The notes below the pieces were generated by a model. That model worked only from the letters and a program-made list of their open reading frames with translations, was not told where the DNA came from and did not search any database. Made by a program: the position numbers and the translations under genes. This document shows, in pieces, positions 1 through 11,110 of a stretch of 14,131 bases of DNA. Origin of the DNA: JBOGJG01 sp050747825. GTDB lineage: Bacteria; Acidobacteriota; UBA6911; RPQK01; JBOGJG01. The stretch is taken from contig JBOGJG010000425.1 in the NCBI GenBank assembly GCA_050747825.1, positions 1 through 14,131 on the forward strand, in the 5' to 3' direction. Numbering within the stretch: the stretch's first letter is position 1; the number at the start of each line of letters is the position of its first letter.

Positions 1-159
1 TTTGAACGGCACAGCCGCCGCCCACCAAGCCAGGCAGAGAGCCAGCAGCAGCCAAGCCACGCCCGGCGGGCTTGCGTGTTCGTGGCGACGCAGCAACCTG
101 AGCCTCACAGTCGATGCAGAACAATTCAAGTCGCTGCTTCGTCGCTCCATCGCGGCCAT
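1..159 (-). CDS. N-terminal fragment of an unidentified membrane protein (cut by the window edge)
   Basis: The first 53 codons of a gene leave the window at base 1 with no stop. The ATG at 159 overlaps the stop of the chelatase gene by one base (TGATG), and a GGGAGG ribosome binding site lies just upstream, so translation is probably coupled to the chelatase. The visible peptide has a polar, Arg-rich N-terminus (about residues 1-32). A hydrophobic segment with Leu, Ala and Trp follows (about 33-52, containing VAWLLLALCLAWWAAAVPF), which fits a first transmembrane helix or an uncleaved signal anchor. A second in-frame ATG at codon 4 is possible. I cannot name the family. Being last in a cobalamin operon, it could be a transporter permease or a membrane partner of the chelatase, but that is context only. 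Confidence 0.6.
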   Translation of the reverse strand, partial: MAAMERRSSDLNCSASTVRLRLLRRHEHASPPGVAWLLLALCLAWWAAAVPFK

Positions 160-2110
160 CAATGTCCTCCCTCGAGTCGTGACTCGAAATGGTTCCGAAA
201 TTCCAGATGAACCCACTCCCGGATCAGGGGTCCCCAGTCGCGGCTGGGCAGGCGTCCCACGTGCTGGTACTCGGCGCCCAGAGTCCGGGCGACTGCGTCA
301 CACTGGCGGAGCCGCACAGTGCTGTTCTCCGTGTCGAGGCACAGGCTGCGAATGCCAGCGGCGCGAATTCGTTTGGCCACAGCCAGCGCGGCAGCGAGAG
401 GGGCTGGAGCGGGCAGGGTGGCTCTACCATCGGTGATCAGCGCCAGGATTGGTTGAACTGACGGCTCCTTGCGCTTTTGAAGTGTGACCAGCGCCAAAGC
501 ACAGTCCAGCCCGGCAGCCAGAGGAGTTTGCCCGCCGGCGGGCAACTGTTGCAGTAAACGGTAAGCCAGAAAAGCGCTTCGGGTGGGCCGGAGCAGCAGC
601 TCTGCTCGGGCTTCGCGGAATACCACCAGGGACACCCAGGCACGCTGGCGGTGTGAGTCTTCCAGCAGACTGCAGGCCGCTCCTTTGGCAGCCCGCATTC
701 TGGCCAGGGCCCCCATGGATCCGGAGGCATCTACCACTAAAACCACCAGGAACGGAGGCGGCATGACTCGGCATTTGCGCCGCAGGTCCGATGAACGCAA
801 CGGAAGCAGGGAAAGTGGTCGCGTGCTCGTTACGATTCGGTTGAGCGCCGCTGCGCGCACTGTGGCTGGCAAGTCCAGTGCGGCTGAGTGGTCCGCGCGC
901 GACGGCGGCTGGCTCCGTGGCATCCCCAGGCGTGCCGACGTTGAACCGCGCCGGGCGCGGGTCCCGCGGTTTGCCTTTCGGATACACTTGCCCGGTTGCG
1001 GGAGGCCCAGTTTGAGGCGATAGGCAGACCCGATGGGTTCAATCGTTGGAGGACGTTGCGCCTGCGGGTTTTGCGGTTGCCTTTCCCCTTGCGCCGCCTG
1101 GGCTGAATCGCGGGGAACTGGAGCCGATCTTACCCCGCCTGGTGGCCCGGAAACCGGTGGACTCTTGGCGCCCGGCCCTTCTGCGGGCTTCCCGCCGGTT
1201 CGCCGCCGGTGCGCCAATGCCAGCTCCGCCACGGCTTCCAGGTCTTCGTCTGTGGCAGCTGTCCGCTCCTGGAAGGCCGCCATTGCACGACAAGCCCGGT
1301 AAAGAACTAGATCGGCGCGAGCGCCGTCTACCGACGACTCGAAGGTTAGTTGGGCCAACCGTGTCAGCAGGGCTTCGGAAACCTCCACGTCTTTCAAACG
1401 GTACCTGGCCTGCTCGATTCGCATGGATAGCTGCTTCTCAGCATCGCACCAGTCCTCCAGAAACTGCGCCGGAGCGGTTTCGAACGCGAGCCGGCGGCGC
1501 ACAATTTCTTTTCGAGTCTCCACATCAAAATGCCCCGCTACTTGCGCACAGAGTCCGAACCGGTCAAGCAACTGCGGCCGCAGCTCACCCTCTTCGGGGT
1601 TCATGGTCCCCACCAGCATGAAACCCGCTTCGTGTTCGAACGTGACACCGTCCCGTTCCACGCGGTTCACTCCCATGGCGGCCACATCCAGGATCACGTC
1701 CACCAGCGGGTCGGGCAGCAGGTTGACTTCGTCGATGTAGAGAATACCGCGGTGCGCCCGCGCCAGAAGGCCCGGCTCAAAATGGCGCTCCCCCTGCTGC
1801 AGCACCTTTTCCACATCCAGCGTTCCCAGAACCCGGTCCTCGGTTGCGCCGAGCGGCAACTCCACGAAGGGCGTTAGAATGCGCTGCCCGGGCGTTTCCG
1901 GGGGCGGCTCCATTGGCAACACCTCAATCGACGGCAGCAGCGAGGCCAGAGAGCGCACGGTGGTCGACTTGGCGGTGCCGCGCGTGCCGGTGATGAGGAT
2001 GCCGCCAATGCGCGGGTCGACGGCGTTCAGAATCAGGCCCAGCTTCATCGCGTCCTGACCCACGATTGCAGAAAAGGGGAAGAGGGTGTGGTTATCCTGG
2101 ATCCGGGAAC

Positions 2111-2114
<4 letters not shown>
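159..2114 (-). CDS. chlID: Fused ChlI/ChlD-type chelatase subunit (AAA+ ATPase plus VWA domain), probable cobaltochelatase partner of CobN
   Basis: This 651-residue protein joins an AAA+ ATPase to a von Willebrand A domain, as in magnesium chelatase I and D subunits. The ATPase covers about residues 12-300, with Walker A GTRGTAKS (43-50) and Walker B ILYIDE (125-129), followed by an LVGTMNPEEGELRPQLLDRF sensor stretch. A Pro-rich then Arg-rich linker spans about 305-450. The VWA domain (about 455-640) has a complete MIDAS: DASGS at 462-466, Thr530 in GGQTPL and Asp562 in ITDG. The ATG at 2114 overlaps the cobN stop (ATGA) and has an AAGGAGGAG ribosome binding site, which rules out the longer reading that begins 30 codons earlier. 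Many bacteria that lack CobS and CobT use such proteins with CobN to drive ATP-dependent cobalt insertion. The adjacent cobN favours cobalt over magnesium; no chlorophyll genes are in view. Confidence 0.9.
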
Positions 2115-5920
<3,806 letters not shown>

Positions 5921-5928
5921 GACGACTC

Positions 5929-6507
5929 CTACCAGGCACGAGACCAGCGGGGTCCTTGTTTGCCGTTGAGGTCTCTCAGCGAGCCACTGACCCCGGCGCG
6001 CTGCTCGACGAGCCGCCCGAACAACCACAGCAGGTCAGACAAGCGATTCAGGTAAGCCAGGATTTCAGGATTGACGGACTCGCCCGACTCGGCCAGGCGG
6101 ACGGCGCAGCGCTCAGCGCGACGGCAAACCGTGCGTGCCATGTCAAAGGCGGCTGCCGTGTCGTGTTCGCCTGGCAAAGACCAGTCGCCCAGAATGCCGT
6201 CCATTGCCTCGATGCGGTGAACCTGCCCGGTCAGCGCCTCCACCATCTCAGCCGTCACCGGAGGCTGGTTCTTGCGGCTCTCCGGAGGCGTCGCCAAAGC
6301 CGATCCGACTTGAAACAGTTCCCGCTGGATCTCCTTAACAGTGACTTTGATTTCGTCGTCGGCACAAATGGCTCGCGCAAACCCCAGACATGAGTTCAAT
6401 TCGTCCACCGTTCCATACGCCTCGACTCGAAGATGCGATTTCGAAACACGAATGCCGCCGGCAAGACCCGTCTGGCCAGCATCTCCCCGCTTAGTTGCTA
6501 TGCTCAT
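5929..6507 (-). CDS. pduO: PduO-type ATP:cob(I)alamin adenosyltransferase
   Basis: The protein (192 residues) transfers the 5'-deoxyadenosyl group of ATP to cob(I)alamin or cob(I)inamide, making the coenzyme form. The PduO/MMAB signature is intact: the ATP-binding N-terminus TKRGDAGQTGLAGG (residues 5-18), VEAYGTVDELNSCLG (28-42), the helical RTVCRRAER motif (125-133) and NPEILAYLNRLSDLLW (146-161). This is the trimeric helical-bundle family and not the unrelated CobA/BtuR family. The ATG at 6507 follows a GGAGG ribosome binding site at good spacing. An upstream in-frame start would add 16 residues with no such site. The gene lies 8 nt ahead of cobN, whose ribosome binding site sits in the gap and the end of this gene. 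The gene could equally be labelled cobO by function. The last 20 residues are polar and lie beyond the conserved core. Confidence 0.93.
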   Translation of the reverse strand: MSIATKRGDAGQTGLAGGIRVSKSHLRVEAYGTVDELNSCLGFARAICADDEIKVTVKEIQRELFQVGSALATPPESRKNQPPVTAEMVEALTGQVHRIEAMDGILGDWSLPGEHDTAAAFDMARTVCRRAERCAVRLAESGESVNPEILAYLNRLSDLLWLFGRLVEQRAGVSGSLRDLNGKQGPRWSRAW

Positions 6508-6656
6508 TTCAATCCTCCTGAATTTTTGGACCCGAACGCCCAGCACCACCGACAAATTTCCATGCTCTCGATGCTAGACGGCCTGTTCCGCTGCTGTTGG
6601 TTAAATGTTCAGTCCAGTCCGCAAAGACGCTCGTTATCGAAAGTAGTAGCAGCGGC

Positions 6657-6887
6657 TCATCGCTCCACATTCTCTGTCGCGGCTCCTTCTAGACAGTCGC
6701 GACACAGACAGTGGCTGTACTTGCTCCGCAGTTGCTGACGTGTCTTCTCGGTCAGCTTGACTTTACTGCACCAGCAACCGGTCAGAGCAACCGTGCAGTG
6801 GAAGGGCCGCTGACACGCCTCGCAAACTCGCGGTTTTTGCCACCCAGAAAAAATGAAACTGAGCAGCTGACGAAGGATCATCTCCAC
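6657..6887 (-). CDS. Small cysteine-rich CWC-family protein
   Basis: This 76-residue protein has eight cysteines in an ordered pattern: CEAC (22, 25), C31, CWC (38, 40) and CLCRDC (60, 62, 65). That matches the cysteine-rich CWC family, whose function I do not know. The pattern suggests two metal sites (zinc or another thiophilic metal), by inference. The N-terminus (about residues 4-16) is mildly hydrophobic and contains a Trp, but it is too short for a confident membrane helix. The start is uncertain: GTG at 6887, or ATG at 6881 giving 74 residues, and neither has a strong ribosome binding site. It lies between the B12 receptor (97 bp away) and the adenosyltransferase (149 bp away) on the same strand with no obvious terminator. 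It may therefore be transcribed from the riboswitch-controlled promoter. Confidence 0.8.
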   Translation of the reverse strand: MEMILRQLLSFIFSGWQKPRVCEACQRPFHCTVALTGCWCSKVKLTEKTRQQLRSKYSHCLCRDCLEGAATENVER

Positions 6888-6983
6888 ACCCTGACCTTCC
6901 CCTTATTCTTTCCGGCTGCTGCTCTCTCTCGACCGCGAGTGGAATCCTGAGGGCTTTGAGCGACCCATCCATGTCCACACTTC

Positions 6984-9419
6984 TTAGAATCGCAGACTCA
7001 TGCCGGCGGTAAACGTTAATCCGGGAGTGCGAAAACCGCTCTCAAAGTATTCGCGGTCAAGCAGGTTTTCGATTTTTCCGTAAATCCGCAGACCCAATTT
7101 GTCCTTTAACGGATGCGTATAGCTTCCGCCGAGATCGGCTTTGACCGGTCCGCCGAACTCGAAAGCCCGGCCGGAGAATGGAAAGTAGTAATTGCCGTAA
7201 GCGAACAGATCAAACACGACATCCAGGCGGCGGGTAATCTGTTGCACGGCGACGAGGGTAAAAGTATCGCGTGGCTGCACGAACGTCCGGAGAAATCCAG
7301 GGACGGAGGATGCGACCCGATTGACGGCATTGGTGAAGGTGTAAGAGCCGCTAATGTCCAGCGTGCGGTGCGGCTTGGCGCTCACAGCGAACTCCACCCC
7401 ACGCGCCATCCCGCCGCCTGTGTTCCGATACCCGCCAAAGCGTCCGAAAGGGTCCGTAGCCGGATTGATGACCCCGGTGGAATCAAAAACGATGACCTCC
7501 TGTAAACGGGTATAGAAATAGGTGGCGCCAAGCTGCACACGGTCGCTGATGAACCGCTGATCAATCCCGCCGTCAACGGCAATCGAACGATCAGGACGCA
7601 GACGCGGGTCGCCAAACGGCGAGAAGGTGCCGTTGAAAAAGGAAGACCCGAACCGCTCGAAGATGGATGGCGTGCGATAACCGTTGCCGGCGTGCGCCCG
7701 CAGTTTCGTGCCGGTTGAACTGAAGAAATATGAGACAGAACCATCTCCGGTATAAGCCGTTTTCGGCGACTCAAAGTGTCGTCCGGTATAGACGGAAGTG
7801 CCGCCGAAGAATTCAGGCTGCGTCAAATCAAAAGATTGGACACGAAATGCAACAGCCGTTTGAAAGCGGTTCTGCAGCGCGCGGAACTGATTTTGAATGA
7901 AGAAGGCGTTGCTGCGTTGTCCGGCGTCTGTCCCGGCATCGACGCGCTGCGGCAGGTTTGGATTCTCGTCGCGATTGCGGCCGATATACCGCTCACGCTC
8001 AAACTCGTAACCGGCGGCGAGCAGGTTGTGCTGACCCAGTCTGGCGTCCCCTTGCAGCTTGAAAGTGTCGATCCGCCCATCAAAATTGCTGGAGTTATTG
8101 AATAGCGGTTCAAATCGAACTCCTGCTGGACCGTTACTGAATTGACGATTCGTGTTGACCCGTTGGTAGCTGGCACGATAGCCGAAAGATTCATTCATGC
8201 GTTGGGTGAAGGTGACCGCCACAGCCAGAAAATCTGAATCGCGGCGACTGTCCGGGTCGCGCAGATTAGGCACGTAGTTGGCATTGCCAGGCGTGATGGG
8301 CTGGCGTGCTTCAAACCTTCTTTGCTGTTCCAGCGAAAGCGCGGCGGCGTTGACGATGCTGCCGGAGGGTGGCAAGGTAGCTCCCGTTGGCGGCGCGAAA
8401 GGGCTGTCGGTCAGTTGCAAAAACGCTCTGTTGCCGAAGAGGCGGGTGGATAAAGAAATGGTTGGTGTGAAGTTGTATTGCGCAAATCCCTGCCCGCTGA
8501 AGTTGCGCGCCGGCATATCGCCGATGACCCCATCGGTGAGGTTCAGCAGGGCAAGTCCTCCACTGTAGACGAAACGGTTTTCGGCAAGGCCACCGGCAAG
8601 TTGTGCCCGACCGCGAATAAGTCCTAGCTGTCCGCCTTCAAGTTGCACTTGCCCATGCGTTGGTGCGCCACCCTGATCCGAGACGATGTTCACTACGCCG
8701 CCGATAGCATTGGAGCCATAGAGCGAAGAGCCGGAACCGCGGACCACTTCGAGCCGGTCAGTGTTGACGGCAAAGAGCTCCTCAACAAACGAGGTGGCAT
8801 CACCTTGCGGACTCGACGCATCGCGAAATCGCAATCCGTCAACCAGCATTGCCGTATCCGAATCGCGCAGCCCGCGCGTTTGAATACGCGTGAATGCACC
8901 GGGGCCGCCGAGTTGTTGCACCCGCAAGCCAGGCACGGTGCGCAAGGCTTCGCTGATGGAGATTTCGCCGCGCTGCTCGATCTCTTGAGCGCTGACGACA
9001 GAAACTGCTTTGGACACTTCATCAACAGTTTGCGGTGTTCCGGCAGCCGTTACCAAAACTGTTTCGTTCGGTCCGGCCACATTAAAAACCAGATCCAATG
9101 CCGCTGCCGCGTCCCTTTCAACACGAACAGCGCGCGTCGTCTTGTTAAATCCGGGTGCGGAGACTTCCACGACGTAATCACCCGGGTACAGGCGCTCAAA
9201 TCGATAGCTTCCGCTGGCGTCAGTCAGGGTCGTCGCCCGCAAGCCGATTTCGCGGGCATAGAGTGTCACGGTGGCTCCGGCAACGACCCCGCCTTGCGAG
9301 TCCGCAATGCGTCCAGTCAGGCTGCCGGTCGTTTGGGCGAAAGCCAGCAACAGCCCCACTGAAGAGTACAAGAGGCAGGCAGCGAAGAAACGCAAAGTCC
9401 ATCGAATGTTCCTACTCAT
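6984..9419 (-). CDS. btuB: BtuB-like TonB-dependent outer-membrane receptor with N-terminal carboxypeptidase-regulatory-like domain
   Basis: The 811-residue receptor probably imports cobalamin or other corrinoids across the outer membrane using TonB energy. It starts with a signal peptide (residues 1 to about 29: basic MSRNIRWTLR, then a hydrophobic core ending AFA-Q). A carboxypeptidase-regulatory-like beta domain follows (about 31-112, GSLTGRIADSQGGVVAGATV to DYVVEVSAPGF). A TonB-box-like ETVLVTA lies at 119-125. The plug covers about 130-250 (AQEIEQRGEISISEALRTVPG, QTRGLRDSDTAMLVDGLR, RLEVVRGSGSSLYGSNAIGG). The beta-barrel ends with the typical aromatic SLRF. The ATG at 9419 has AAAGGAG upstream and opens directly on the signal peptide. 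Substrate assignment rests on the cobalamin riboswitch upstream and the neighbouring B12 genes. The extra N-terminal domain makes it longer than enterobacterial BtuB. Confidence 0.9.
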   Translation of the reverse strand: MSRNIRWTLRFFAACLLYSSVGLLLAFAQTTGSLTGRIADSQGGVVAGATVTLYAREIGLRATTLTDASGSYRFERLYPGDYVVEVSAPGFNKTTRAVRVERDAAAALDLVFNVAGPNETVLVTAAGTPQTVDEVSKAVSVVSAQEIEQRGEISISEALRTVPGLRVQQLGGPGAFTRIQTRGLRDSDTAMLVDGLRFRDASSPQGDATSFVEELFAVNTDRLEVVRGSGSSLYGSNAIGGVVNIVSDQGGAPTHGQVQLEGGQLGLIRGRAQLAGGLAENRFVYSGGLALLNLTDGVIGDMPARNFSGQGFAQYNFTPTISLSTRLFGNRAFLQLTDSPFAPPTGATLPPSGSIVNAAALSLEQQRRFEARQPITPGNANYVPNLRDPDSRRDSDFLAVAVTFTQRMNESFGYRASYQRVNTNRQFSNGPAGVRFEPLFNNSSNFDGRIDTFKLQGDARLGQHNLLAAGYEFERERYIGRNRDENPNLPQRVDAGTDAGQRSNAFFIQNQFRALQNRFQTAVAFRVQSFDLTQPEFFGGTSVYTGRHFESPKTAYTGDGSVSYFFSSTGTKLRAHAGNGYRTPSIFERFGSSFFNGTFSPFGDPRLRPDRSIAVDGGIDQRFISDRVQLGATYFYTRLQEVIVFDSTGVINPATDPFGRFGGYRNTGGGMARGVEFAVSAKPHRTLDISGSYTFTNAVNRVASSVPGFLRTFVQPRDTFTLVAVQQITRRLDVVFDLFAYGNYYFPFSGRAFEFGGPVKADLGGSYTHPLKDKLGLRIYGKIENLLDREYFESGFRTPGLTFTAGMSLRF

Positions 9420-9823
9420 GAAACTGACTCCTTTGGTAATCGGTCCTTGGTTGATAGATTCGACGAATATGGCTGTGGTTTCGGATCTCCAATCCGGAAG
9501 AACCATGGATGCACTCGTACTCTTCCCGGACACAGGTGGGGGAGTGAACCCTTCTGAATTGAGACTGAGATTGACGGCAGCGGAACTGCAACCTAGACGG
9601 GCCGGTCTGCAGAAGGGAACGGTCGCCCGGCAGCGGGCTGCCAGCTCACTTCGTGCAGAAACAGGGCAAGAGGAAAAACGGAAAGCTCTAAAGAGGGACA
9701 CCGGGCGCCTCCCCGAAACAGGAGCGGAGGCATCTGGCAGAACTCTGAACTTTTAGGGAAAGACGTGCAAAGGGGTGAAGTTCGAGCACTTTTCTGTTCT
9801 CCGCAAAAAAATTGCTGTTCAGA
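9420..9823 (-). other. Long leader between the cobalamin riboswitch and the receptor gene
   Basis: Just over 400 nt separate the riboswitch from the receptor ATG, unusually long for an expression platform. The receptor frame stays open upstream as far as a GTG at 9701. That GTG has a GGGGAGG ribosome binding site 6 nt before it and would add 94 residues ahead of the signal peptide. The extension resembles no domain I know and would bury the signal peptide, so I do not annotate it as coding. A GC-rich hairpin (9707-9731) covers that ribosome binding site. A seven-T run occurs shortly after the riboswitch (about 9804-9811) but without a strong stem before it. I see no other gene. Confidence 0.5.
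9707..9731 (-). promoter_or_regulatory. GC-rich hairpin covering a ribosome binding site in the receptor leader
   Basis: On the minus strand GCCTCC (9726-9731) pairs with GGAGGC (9707-9712), a six-base-pair stem with a 13-nt loop. The 3' arm overlaps the GGGGAGG that precedes the GTG at 9701. It could act as a translational on/off element downstream of the riboswitch. No U-run follows directly, so it is not a standard terminator. Its function is inferred. Confidence 0.35.
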
Positions 9824-9998
9824 CTCTGGGTAGGTCTCCTGGCTTGGGGGGTGGGCATTCAGTGAATGCCCGGACGCTTCACCTTCCCTGGCCGTTGGCC
9901 CAAGTGGTCCTTCGAAGCGCCTTCACCCCGCTCACAGTGGCGGAACCGCGCCGGTTTTTCACCGGACTTCCCTTTTATGCCCTTTGGGGCACCCCGAG
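9824..9998 (-). ncRNA. Cobalamin riboswitch
   Basis: Read on the minus strand this has the conserved AdoCbl-type core. GGGAAGTCCGGTGAAAAACC (near 9954-9973) leads into CCGGCGCGGTTCCGCCACTG (around 9936-9957), with the GCCACTG core. The 3' B12 box AAGCCAGGAGACCTACC lies at about 9829-9845. A closing stem supports the limits: CTCGGGGT (9991-9998) pairs with ACCCAGAG (9824-9831), with one mismatch. A variable hairpin arm, GGGCATTCA/TGAATGCCC, lies at about 9853-9871. In this class, binding of adenosylcobalamin normally lowers expression of the downstream uptake gene, here the TonB receptor. Whether the switch acts on transcription or translation is not clear from the sequence. Confidence 0.95.
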
Positions 9999-10022
9999 CG
10001 AGATCAAGTGTAACGCAGCAAA

Positions 10023-10052
10023 AAAGTACCACACCGGGAAAAACACTGTCAA
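10023..10052 (-). promoter_or_regulatory. Sigma70-type promoter for the riboswitch-receptor transcript
   Basis: A perfect -35 TTGACA lies at 10047-10052 on the minus strand, with a -10-like TACTTT at 10023-10028 after an 18-nt spacer. The -10 matches the consensus poorly (3 of 6). Initiation would fall near 10016, about 18 nt before the riboswitch begins, which is the expected geometry. The spacing to the riboswitch supports it more than the -10 does. Confidence 0.65.
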
Positions 10053-10074
10053 CATATTTTTTGGAAACTGTCGT

Positions 10075-10109
10075 TAGCAAGTGATATGACCGTTAGTAGT
10101 AGCAAGTGA
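10075..10109. repeat. 10-bp direct repeat upstream of the receptor promoter
   Basis: TAGCAAGTGA occurs at 10075-10084 and again at 10100-10109, 25 bp apart, between the cbiB stop and the TTGACA box. Each copy has a CGTTAG nearby. The copies would lie upstream of the -35 on the receptor side. They could be a two-site operator, or chance; no regulator gene is visible. Confidence 0.4.
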
Positions 10110-10144
10110 AGTGTGTCAGTCGTGGACGGGTGTTCCAACTTCGT

Positions 10145-11110
10145 CTAGCGGAGCAGCGAAACGATGCAGGCGGTGCCGAACAGGAGCGCCGTCGAGGTGA
10201 CCAGCACGCAGGCTCGTGGGACGTCTCCGGACTGCCCAGCGGGAGGATCTGCGGGGTTTCCCAGCCAAATATCGGTGACGAGGCCTCCCCGCATCCAAAT
10301 GGGCCCGACGAGACGGCGGCTCAAGGCGCCAGCGGCCGCCGCTTCACTCCAGCCGGAATTCGGCCCGGGGACAATGGCGTGTTGTTTCCATCCAACCAAC
10401 AGCGCTTTCCGGCCGGAACATCCCGGCAAAATTGACGCCACCAGCGAAAGCAATAGCCATGTCAGACGAGCCGGGACGAGGTTCATTAAGTCGTCTAACC
10501 GGGCCCCACACCATCCGAAGCGCAGGTAGCGGATTGTCTTGTAACCCACCATGGAATCCATCGTGCTGACAACTTTGAAAAGCACGAGGCCAGGCAGGCC
10601 CAGCAGGCTGTACCAAAGGATTGGGCTTACGAAGCCATCCACCAGGTTTTCGCTGAGGCTCTCGATGGCTGCTCTTCGGCAGGCTTTCACGTCCATGCGC
10701 TCGATATCTCGGCCCACGAGCTGGCTTATTGCCCGCCGCGCTCCTTCCAGGTCTTCGGCGGCAGCCGCCCTTTCGACTGCCATCACATGCTTCAGAAGGT
10801 CGCGCAATGCCACCAGACTGTAAAGAAGAAACAGGTGGATGGCTCCAGCGACGAGTCCGCTCCAGGAGCTCAAGATGAGGGCCACAACGGAAGTGCCCCC
10901 CACCCAGAGGAGACTGAGCGCCAGAAACAACCAGCAGCCGCCCAGATAGCCTTCAGCACCCACACCGCGCAGGATATTCTCAATCCACCCCAGAGTCCGC
11001 CCCATGAGACGCACCGGATGGAAGGCGTAAGAGGGATCGCCAATGAGCAAGTCGAGCACGATCGCCAGCCCGAGCACAAACGCACTGGGGGCAAGAGCGC
11101 TCACGACCAC
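10145..11110 (-). CDS. cbiB: Adenosylcobinamide-phosphate synthase CbiB/CobD
   Basis: This integral membrane enzyme (321 residues) amidates adenosylcobyric acid with aminopropanol phosphate or aminopropanol, making adenosylcobinamide (phosphate). The family blocks are all present: LLIGDP...FHPVRLMG near the N-terminus, SQLVGRDIERMD, AAIESLSENLVDGFVSPILW (about residues 145-165), KVVSTMDSMVGYKTIRYLRFGW (about 180-200), ARLDDLMNLVPARL, and VPGPNSGWSEAAAAGAL (about 245-262). Several hydrophobic helices are evident, including one at the C-terminus. The start is a choice. The GTG at 11110 has GGAG 6 nt upstream and is preferred. The GTG at 11104 would overlap the cbiZ stop as GTGA, and a TTG at 11122 also keeps the frame. 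All overlap the end of cbiZ, so the two are co-translated. In salvage this enzyme acts directly after CbiZ. Confidence 0.93.
   Translation of the reverse strand: MVVSALAPSAFVLGLAIVLDLLIGDPSYAFHPVRLMGRTLGWIENILRGVGAEGYLGGCWLFLALSLLWVGGTSVVALILSSWSGLVAGAIHLFLLYSLVALRDLLKHVMAVERAAAAEDLEGARRAISQLVGRDIERMDVKACRRAAIESLSENLVDGFVSPILWYSLLGLPGLVLFKVVSTMDSMVGYKTIRYLRFGWCGARLDDLMNLVPARLTWLLLSLVASILPGCSGRKALLVGWKQHAIVPGPNSGWSEAAAAGALSRRLVGPIWMRGGLVTDIWLGNPADPPAGQSGDVPRACVLVTSTALLFGTACIVSLLR

Noticed and set aside
9420..9701. A 94-residue N-terminal extension of the receptor from the GTG at 9701
   Set aside because: It would place the signal peptide internally, and the ATG at 9419 has its own AAAGGAG site. 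The possibility is kept as a finding and not annotated as coding.
9799..9831. A rho-independent terminator just after the riboswitch (seven T bases on the minus strand)
   Set aside because: The only stem I find before the T-run is a four-base AGAC/GTCT pairing overlapping the B12 box, too weak to call a terminator without folding calculations.
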